This document shows positions 56,884 to 64,000 of a DNA stretch of 64,000 nt, piece by piece. Source of the stretch: Hedera helix (Eukaryota; Streptophyta; Magnoliopsida; Apiales; Araliaceae). The notes below the pieces were generated by a model that did no database searches, had not been told where the DNA came from, and saw only the letters and a program-made list of their open reading frames with translations. The DNA lies in the NCBI GenBank assembly GCA_947179155.2, contig OX359278.1, forward strand, positions 22,678,744-22,742,743. The letters run 5' to 3'. Numbering within the stretch: the stretch's first letter is position 1; each line of letters starts with the position of its first letter. The position numbers were made by a program, and so were the translations under genes.

Positions 56884-59046
56884 TGTAGACACCCAAATTT
56901 TGCACTTGTGTACTAACCCTGACAGGAGGGCAAAATCGTCAATTGACCCAACATACGAAAAGGAGAGGTGGGCGCCAAAACGCAGTTCCCACCACGGCTT
57001 ACGATCAAGGCTGTCAAACGCAAAAACGAGAATTGAATCATCTGAGAACGAGACCTACGGTCAATCCAGACAAAGCCCGATGCGATGGCCAAAGAAGGCC
57101 AAGGACCACGGCAATTACAGCATTAGGGTGGGGTCTCGATGTCGAGAAACCACTCCCAGAATTGATTCATGTATCAAGGAACAGCATTCCAAAATAATAC
57201 AGCAGAAATTGGTGAATTAGTACCGCGTGGCACGAAATTCGAGAAAAATGAGCCGGACAGCCGCGGATGCAATCGCGGCCGCCGACAAAAAGACTTTCAC
57301 GCGGCTCGAGGGCGGCACACGGCAGCCGAGGAGACGGCCACAGCAGGCAGCCGCAGATGCATCTGCGGCTGCCTGCTGAACCAGTATAGATCGCCATTTC
57401 TTCCACCCGAGAGAAAAAGAAGAAAAAAAAGAAAAAGAAAAGAGGAGAGAGAGAGATCGCGGGGAAGAGAGAGAGAGGTCGAATTTTGCTGGTTAGATTC
57501 GAGCAATATATCCCATTTGTTGTGTTCATTGGTTAGTAAGCTTGTGGTGTAATCTATTTTGTGATATAGAAGTTTGAGTCGGCATTTTGCAAGGTGAAAA
57601 GGATTTTTTTTGAGTTTATATGGCTTGTATTGTTAATGTAGCATTGTGATTGGTTATTTGATATAGTTTTTTGTTGTAATGGCAATGATCCGTGGATTAG
57701 GTGTCGTTAGCGAGGGTTCCATCGGAACATAATTCCTCCTAACACCCCGATGATATCCGTACGGTGATTTGTTTCGTTCGTTATGGTTATAAGTAATGCG
57801 TAGTGGTGATTTGTTGATATTTGGGTTATGTAATGTGATAGCAATGTTAAATCTCGTTAGATTTGGTTTAGGGTTGGTTGTGCAACGATTTGGGTGAATG
57901 TGAGCCTAGGGAGGAGATCCTCGTGGTCAAATCCCGATGATGGACATTTTTGGTATATGTAATCATCATATGGGATTTGTGGTTGTGTAAATGTAATATT
58001 GGGCCTTAAAACGATACCAAGTCGTATTCGGGTTAAGGCCCCGTAATAATAATAGAATGTGTGATTGTGGGTGTTTGGGGTTGTCTGGATGGCTCACATG
58101 CCCATGGATAGCCCCGACACGTTTTGAATGTTTATTTTGAGTTACAACGCAAAAAATGATTTTCCAAAATAAAGCAAATAATAAAGATCTTCTAAAAAGA
58201 ATCAAATTAGGATATTAGACACACGAGGTTTAAGATCAAGGGTTTTTTGGCAAAACTTTAATCCATGGTTGATGAAAAAGCTTTAGTTGGTTTTAAAATG
58301 TCACAAAAAAATGATTTCGAAAAATAAATAAACGTTTTCATTAAACTTTGTGCATAGGGTTAAAGAGTTCTAGAAGTTGCCTTCATTTTATTTATATTTA
58401 CTGTTAGAGGGCAATGTATAGTCTCGATTCCTATTTGGCAAACGTTTAAAAAATATTGTTTTCTAAAATGACATCTAATAAAAACCTTATCGTTTTCGAA
58501 GTTAAAATCAATCTTTCTTATAAAAAGCGAAGCCTCGTCATTTGAGTCAAAAGACGTCTAAACGCTTTCCCGACAAAGCACATTTTGACATATAAAAAAT
58601 TAAAGCAACTTTATGCAAAAGGACACCACAAACCTCCATTTAGGCACACACACACACGCGCGCACACACACATTTCAAGATTTAAAATGATAGGAAAATA
58701 TCGAGATTGCGGTAATCGTATTTCACGGAAGTCGGGGGGTGCCTAACACCTTCCCCTCGCTTAAGCAAGCCCCCGAACTCTATGAATCTCGGTTTGCGGA
58801 CCAATTTATTCAGAGTCACATATGAGCCATCGATTGCGAAAACAAAATTCGGATGAGTTGGTACATCCATTTCAAATATACCAACTGGCGACTCTGGTCA
58901 ATTGGCTCATAAGAAAATCGACATTTTGAAACCCCGTCGACACTAAGCCGACCCTTTTCAAAATCACATTTAATTCAAAAGGTTAAAATTGGAAAGGGAC
59001 ATTTTAATATTAAAAAACGAAACGACGAAAAATCCCGGCGTCGACA
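56884..59046 (+). mobile_element. Ogre/Tat element 3' LTR, 2163 bp
   Basis: Pairs with 41476-43640 at about 99 percent. Ends GGCGTCGACA and is followed by the target duplication ATCAG. The palindrome is intact at 57341-57378. Most differences from the 5' LTR look like C/T or G/A transitions, as expected for methylated DNA. Confidence 0.95.
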
Positions 59047-59565
59047 ATCAGGAACGGTGAATTTATATTATTATTACCTGTGATGTTTCAGATGATAAAA
59101 GTTGATGATATTTTTATGAAAAAGAAAAGCTAAAAAAAGCTAGTGGACATCATAGTCTACATGATTCTTCTAATGGATTGCTCATTCCGCTGCTATTATT
59201 GATCTAAAACTTGTTATTTATTATATTTTATCAAGAACTCAACTGTTGAAGGCTAATGATATTTTACTCATTGTTATCTTAGTCATGATATTTCTTACTA
59301 GACTATTTGAGCTCACCCTTTCTTTTTGTTCTATTGTTCTTCAGGAAATGAGAGAATAGCTGAGTCTAGCCGGGGAATAGAGCGAAGGTCCAAGAGATAG
59401 CTGTAGTAGTCTTCACATATTGTTTATAGTGTGGCAATAATAGTGAAGACTTAGTTGTGTATTATTGAGTTTTGTATTTTTGTACTATGTATTATTTGTA
59501 TTAGATACTGTGTGTTTTTGACGTCTCAAATTGGGCAATGTAGGCCTAGATTTGGGGGCGTCACA
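59047..59565 (+). mobile_element. end of the plus-oriented LTR that hosts the Ogre element
   Basis: Continues 40217-41475 after the Ogre insertion and ends GGCCTAGATTTGGGGGCGTCACA. This is the terminus type seen at 6264 and, reversed, at 29805. No gene. Confidence 0.6.
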
Positions 59566-60455
59566 TATAAGATGTTATATTGCCCACCAACTCCCAAAGA
59601 ATAAGTATTTTCCCTTGACAATGCATAGAAAATACCATCTCGGTAATCTAGCAAAGCAATCAACGGGATTGGAAGAAGCTTAACTATCTTATCTCAAGAT
59701 AGTTAAGCCACTAACCTCTAAACTATCTAACCTCTAAATAGTTTAGTTACTAAGAAGGAGTGCTTGGCTAAGGGGGAGGTTTATACGAATAGTATCATAC
59801 ATAAACCACCCCTTATCATAGAAGACGTCAAACAATCCAAGCCTTACCATAAAAGACCTTGTTATAAGATAAATTTAAAGAAGATACTCAGTTTTGCGTA
59901 GAAATGAACAATAAATTGAATAGAACCGAAAAATCAATCGGGTCGTACAAATAATAAAGTGAATATAAAATTATGAAATCAATGAGCCGATAGTTGGAAA
60001 AAAAATCGAAATTCGATCGGTCGATTTCGCTTATTTAGAAAAATTAATTGTTTTGATATTTTTATTGGGTTTTATCAAACAATTCCTAAGCCCATCTAAG
60101 GGCATGTTCGAACAGAACTTATTTTAAAGTAACTTATAAGTTAAAATAATTTATAAGTGCTTTTAAGTGAGGACTTATAAATAAAAATATTTGACACTAT
60201 TTTTACTTATAAATCAAAAATTAAGTTAAAATAAAATATGAAGATATTTGACTAAAATGACTTATAAATTAAAATAAGTTATAAAAATTATTAAAATAAG
60301 AATAAAAAAGTCTTTACATTTAATCAAACTTATTTTTTTTAAAATAATATATAAAACTTTTATCAAAAAATCAGAATTTGTTACTTTATGACTTATAAAT
60401 CAAAAATTAAATCAACCACAAACATTTCACCGGTAAAAATGTAACTTATAAGCTG
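59566..60455. other. intergenic DNA before RPF1
   Basis: No gene seen. 60100-60420 is AT-rich and full of ACTTATAAGTT-like and AAATAAGTTATAA-like words, resembling degraded MITE-type DNA, but no terminal inverted repeats with a target duplication could be defined. This is the shift from retroelement to gene-flanking DNA. Confidence 0.5.
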
Positions 60456-60479
60456 TGGGCTAGTCCAAGTTAGGGTTAT
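60456..60479 (+). promoter_or_regulatory. RPF1: site II element plus telo-box-like motif of RPF1
   Basis: TGGGCT (60456-60461, site II type TGGGCY) is followed 9 bp later by TTAGGGTTA (60470-60478, the reverse of the telo box core ACCCTAA). The pair is characteristic of plant ribosomal protein and ribosome-biogenesis promoters, which fits the gene that starts about 85 bp downstream. Confidence 0.65.
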
Positions 60480-60562
60480 AGCACTCAAAACGGCAATTTA
60501 GGGATTTCTTCTTCATCGATTCGAATCACTGCTGCCTGTAGAAAGAGAGGGAGAGAGATTCA

Positions 60563-63500
60563 ATGGGGGCTAAGCGAAGGAAGAACGACAGCGATGGCGA
60601 AGAAGAGATTATTTCTACTGGTATGCATAAAGAGGAAGAAAAGCAGAAGATGAGTGGTGGGCAGCAGCAGCAATTGCTGCCGTCGACGATTAAGAACAAA
60701 GAGAAGAGATCAGCTATTCATGCCAAGCTCAAGCAACAGAAGAAGGTCGATAAGCGTAAAAAGGCCAAAGCTCGCGAGGCTCTTGAGAAGAGAGCTCTTG
60801 AGCTCGGTGAAGAGGTTATCTTGACCTAGTTCTATCTTTACACACATATCAGAATCTAACTAGGAGTGTCTCTGTCTCAGTCTCTGTGTGTGTGTGTGTT
60901 CATTTCATTTCAGTAATTTGGAATTGAGGGTGAGTATTTATGCAATACCCACAAAATTAACACTCCCTGTTCTGCAAAAAGAATGACTCTGTGAAGTTGA
61001 TCGAGAAAATCCTAAAATTTATAAATTGATAAATTTTGAAAACAATGTTGTTTACAACAAATATGATTTAGTAATTAAAATCGAATGAAAATTTAGAATT
61101 TTGTAAATTGACTTTAAAAACTTAAAATTTAACTCTTTTTGTGCAAGGGAGAGAGTAATAAAACTAACCATTGCGGCCTATTTCAGTGGCACTAATAGAA
61201 ATTTGATAGGCTTATTTATTTATTTATTGTTTTACATTTCTTTGATAAGTTTGTTTGATTATTTTATATTAATGTTATTGGTACAGCTTCCACCAAAGAA
61301 GGTCCCTCACACAATTGAAAATACTAGGGAACTTGATGAGACAGTTTGTAAGCCGGATGATGAAGAGGTTTGTTATCTAATTAATTGTCTTCCATCTCTC
61401 TTTCCTGACACATAACAGCCACATTATGTCAACAAAGGGAAACTATCTTATAATTTCTCTTTTGTTCAATTGCAGCTTTTTGCTGGTAATGATGCGGATG
61501 AGTTTAGTTCAGTGTTAAACCTTCAACAAACTCCAAAGATACTAATAACTACTTGCCGCTTCAATTCGACAGTATGTCTTCCATTTTAGATATCTTACTC
61601 ATTGTATTCCTAGAAGTTCAATAAAACATTCAACTTTGTAAAAATTTGCTTTTTCTATGCTCCTGGATTGCATAAATCCCCTTTTGTAGTATGCTTAGAT
61701 TTTTTTTATCAAAGATTCATGTGTGTAGTTTTATCTTTTGTTTAAATATTGATTGATGTGCAGCGGGGACCTGCTTTTATATCGGATCTACTATCTGTCA
61801 TCCCAAATGCTCATTACTACAAGAGAGGAACGTATGACTTAAAAAAGGTGCTTGAGAAATTCTTCTTCCCCAGTTTTCTTTTCTTTACCCTTTTTCTGTT
61901 TTTACGTTTGCATATCTATTGCATTTTTGGGCAACTTGTTACATTTTTGATAATGTATTTGCCAAACTATTTTTCAGATTGTGGAATACGCAAGGATCAA
62001 GGACTTCACCTCTGTTATAGTTGTCCACACTAACCGCAGGGAACCAGGTTTCTATCCTTGGCTTTTATAAATTATAATTCATGCCTCTGCATTCTGATTT
62101 TATTTGACTTTTATTTGCTCCTACTTCTACTCAATTAGGTTTGGTAATGAAGGCCAAATTTTTCTTGCAAAAACAAAATATTCTGATTCTATCTGTTCCA
62201 AAGCTGAATAAAGTACCTTGTTTTTTATTTATTAATATACTTACTCCCCCACTACAACTATTAGTAAAATAGGAAAACGAAAGTACTTAACAAGCGTTCT
62301 CAAACAAATAGTAATTAATATTCTTGATGTGTAAAATTTTATAAACTGCAAGTGCACAATGTCTATTGAAGACTTGAGAAAAAACAGGTCGAACCCATAG
62401 AAACTAGTTTATTCTTATGATCCTTAGTTTCAATTCAGGTGAACTAGAAATTAAGATGGAGAAGATTATTAACTAAAATTAAAAGAAATTAAGTGGGGAA
62501 CCAGGTTTCTATCCTTGGCTTTTATAAATTATAATTCGCGCCTCTGCAGTCTTATTTTATTTGACTTTTATTTGCTCCTACTTCTACTCTATTAGGTTTG
62601 GTAATTAAGGCCAAATTTTTCTTGCAAAAAAATAAAAAATTCTGATTCTATCTGTTCCAAAGCTGAATAAAGTACCTTGTTTTTTTTGACTAATATACTT
62701 GCTCCCCCCTCCCAATTTAGTTGAGCTTATTTCATTTTTGGGATGTAATAAAATAATTGAGTTGAGTTCATTTCTTTTTTAGTATGTTTGCTTAATATTT
62801 TAACAAGTATTAGTAAAATAGGCAAACGAAAGTACTTAAAAAGCGTTCTCAAACAAGTAGTAATTAATATTCTTGATGTGTAAAATTTTATAAACTGCAA
62901 GTGCACAATGTCTATTGAAGACTTCAGAAAAAACAGGTCGAACCCATAGAAACTAGTTTATTCTTATGATCCTTAGTTTCAATTCAGGCAAACTAGAAAT
63001 TAAGATGGAGAAGATTATTAACTAAAATTAAAAGAAATTAAACAATAATTAATTAAAGATAAAAATTAGTAATGAGAAATAAATCTATGAATCCTATCCA
63101 CGAAGAAATACACATGACAAAATAAATCATTTAAAATCTAAATTAAATTAACTATAACTTTGCTCTCCCTTCCTTTTATGTAGTGATTGTTATAATTAAT
63201 TTGGACAAGTATAGACTATGAAAATTTAGAGATTAACAATAACCCATACAAAACTCTTGGGCAAGATGGACTAGGAAAAACTTATATGTTAACAATATCT
63301 ATCAACTAAAATAACTACTACTAATTGCATGAAATTAAATAACAAAAATTAAACGACCAAATAAAATTGGAAAGAACTGCTTTCATAAATTAAAGAAGAA
63401 GAACATTCAAAATAAAATACAAACTCCATCTACAATCCTTCGATGAGTAGACAATGGAAAGTAACAAGAGAAATTTTAATTCTACTCCTACTCATAAAAT

Positions 63501-63970
63501 TAACTCTATTACTTATACTTGCCAATCTCTCTTGATCCTCCTTTATTTATAGGTAAAAATTCCTTCCTCCAAGATGAGTGCAATGAACTTGACCCCATTT
63601 CTTTCTTTTCTTTTACTTTCCTTCATGGCATTGATTTCTTCAGGATAATTTTTTAGTCCATTTCCTCTTTAAAATTGAAGCATTAAATTTACTTGCTCTT
63701 TGACTTTATGATAATGAAATATTAAATCCTACAAATAAACTAAAAATCATTAATTAAAAAAAATTTAAATTACAATTTATAAAGAAAAAAATGGAGATAA
63801 TAAAATGCATAAATAATGTGTCTATTAGTTTTCCATGTATCTGATGTAAGGTTACTAATTTATTAACTATTTGTGTTTCTGCTGTAGATGCCCTCCTAGT
63901 AATTGGCTTGCCTGATGGGCCTACTGCACATTTCAAGCTCTCAAAACTTGTTTTACGCAAGGATATAAAG
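60563..63970 (+). CDS. RPF1: ribosome production factor 1, Brix domain (5' part, runs off the window)
   Basis: Nucleolar Brix-domain protein needed for 60S ribosomal subunit maturation; RPF1 binds pre-rRNA. Exons: 60563-60814 (84 codons), 61287-61367, 61476-61571, 61764-61847, 61978-62047 (ends in phase 1), 63888-63970. All introns are GT-AG and the frame holds throughout. Exon 1 is highly charged (KNKEKRSAIHAKLKQQKK...KRKKAKAREALEKRALELGEE), with a lysine-rich nucleolar-type signal and a QQQQ run. The Brix part starts with LPPKKVPHTIENTRE and shows TPKILITTCRFNST, SVIPNAHYYKRGTYDLKK, FTSVIVVHTNRREP and LPDGPTAHFKLS. The start is the first ATG, after a purine-rich leader (AAAGAGAGGGAGAGAGATTC). 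The last visible exon ends at AAG before GTAGGGC. The rest of the Brix domain lies beyond 64000. Confidence 0.95.
62039..63043 (+). repeat. tandem duplication in RPF1 intron 5
   Basis: Copy 1 (62039-62495) and copy 2 (62497-63043) share the intron start (GGGAACCAGGTTTCTATCC) and a second block (TAGTAAAATAGG...GGTCGAACCCATAGAAACTAG). Copy 2 keeps about 100 bp (62700-62810) that copy 1 lacks. The duplicated piece includes the last bases of exon 5 and its splice donor, so a second copy of the donor sits at 62504-62510. Confidence 0.85.
62880..63770 (-). mobile_element. LTR-like insertion in RPF1 intron 5 (boundaries uncertain)
   Basis: Contains AACTGCAAGTGCACAATGTC and GGTCGAACCCATAGAAAC, resembling the LTR start region of the gag-only elements (GTCGAACCCACAGAGAAT). 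Near 63541-63552 it has CTTTATTTATAGG, which on minus is the TATA box CCTATAAATAAAG. Layout and orientation match a minus-oriented LTR of that superfamily. No clear termini or target duplication found. Confidence 0.45.
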
Positions 63971-64000
63971 GTAGGGCTGCTAATTTATAGTACAAATTCC

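Noticed and set aside
60095..60440. Possible MITE upstream of RPF1
   Set aside because: Composition and AACTTATAAGTT words are suggestive, but no matching terminal inverted repeats or target duplication could be found.
61203..61415. Frame of 70 codons reading through RPF1 exon 2 into the intron
   Set aside because: Only 61287-61367 is exon, set by AG and GT sites and by family sequence; the rest is intron.

Overview
The window is repeat-dominated nuclear DNA from a flowering plant, most likely a eudicot. The evidence is GT-AG introns in a conserved eukaryotic gene, plant Ty3/gypsy lineages (Tekay chromovirus, Ogre/Tat), plant-type primer binding sites and strong AT bias. I cannot name the species. 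About 59.5 kb of the 64 kb is nested LTR retrotransposon DNA. The only recognisable host gene is the 5' part of RPF1 (Brix-domain ribosome production factor 1), at the right end on the + strand.

Layout. 1-6264: the 3' part of a plus-oriented Tekay-like LTR, split by a solo LTR (2287-6239). 6265-33354: an old gag-only element ('A', minus strand) with LTR pieces at 6265-7418 and 28880-33354. It is broken by a decayed Tekay-type chromovirus (9631-28879, minus). The Tekay right LTR is itself split by a 6.5 kb insertion (20904-27423, target duplication TAACT), which carries a deleted gag-only-family element (24267-26684): four levels of nesting. The right LTR of A is split by another solo LTR (29805-32663, target duplication AATAT). 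33355-34902: unexplained AT-rich DNA with one unrecognised reading frame. 34903-40216: a young gag-only element ('B', minus). 40217-41475 and 59047-59565: pieces of another plus-oriented LTR, split by a complete young Ogre/Tat element (41476-59046, target duplication ATCAG).

The Ogre/Tat element is the most informative object. It has near-identical 2.16 kb LTRs, a tRNA-Arg primer site, gag-protease, a G-patch-like segment, a short intron before reverse transcriptase, two RNase H domains and an integrase with DD35E spacing. Downstream, on the opposite strand, lie two protein genes: a three-exon plant-mobile-domain gene and a DUF7745-like gene. After them come a 12-copy 36-bp tandem array and the polypurine tract. 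A GC-rich palindrome occurs in both LTRs and again upstream of the antisense genes, suggesting shared control. The element carries at least four sense-strand lesions and one antisense nonsense codon, so it is young but probably not autonomous.

The gag-only elements A, B and the nested fragment share a design: LTRs beginning TGTCG and ending TATCA (as read on +), a tRNA-Asp primer site (seen in B), a truncated Gag with no pol, and a noncoding region with three direct repeats of a hairpin-forming motif. They match the described TR-GAG type of non-autonomous retrotransposon. Their LTRs carry GC-rich palindromes upstream of a TATA box, and similar words occur in an unrelated solo LTR.

RPF1 (from 60563) has a promoter with a site II element and a telo-box-like motif, typical of plant ribosome-biogenesis genes. 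Intron 5 is enlarged by a tandem duplication and an LTR-like insertion.
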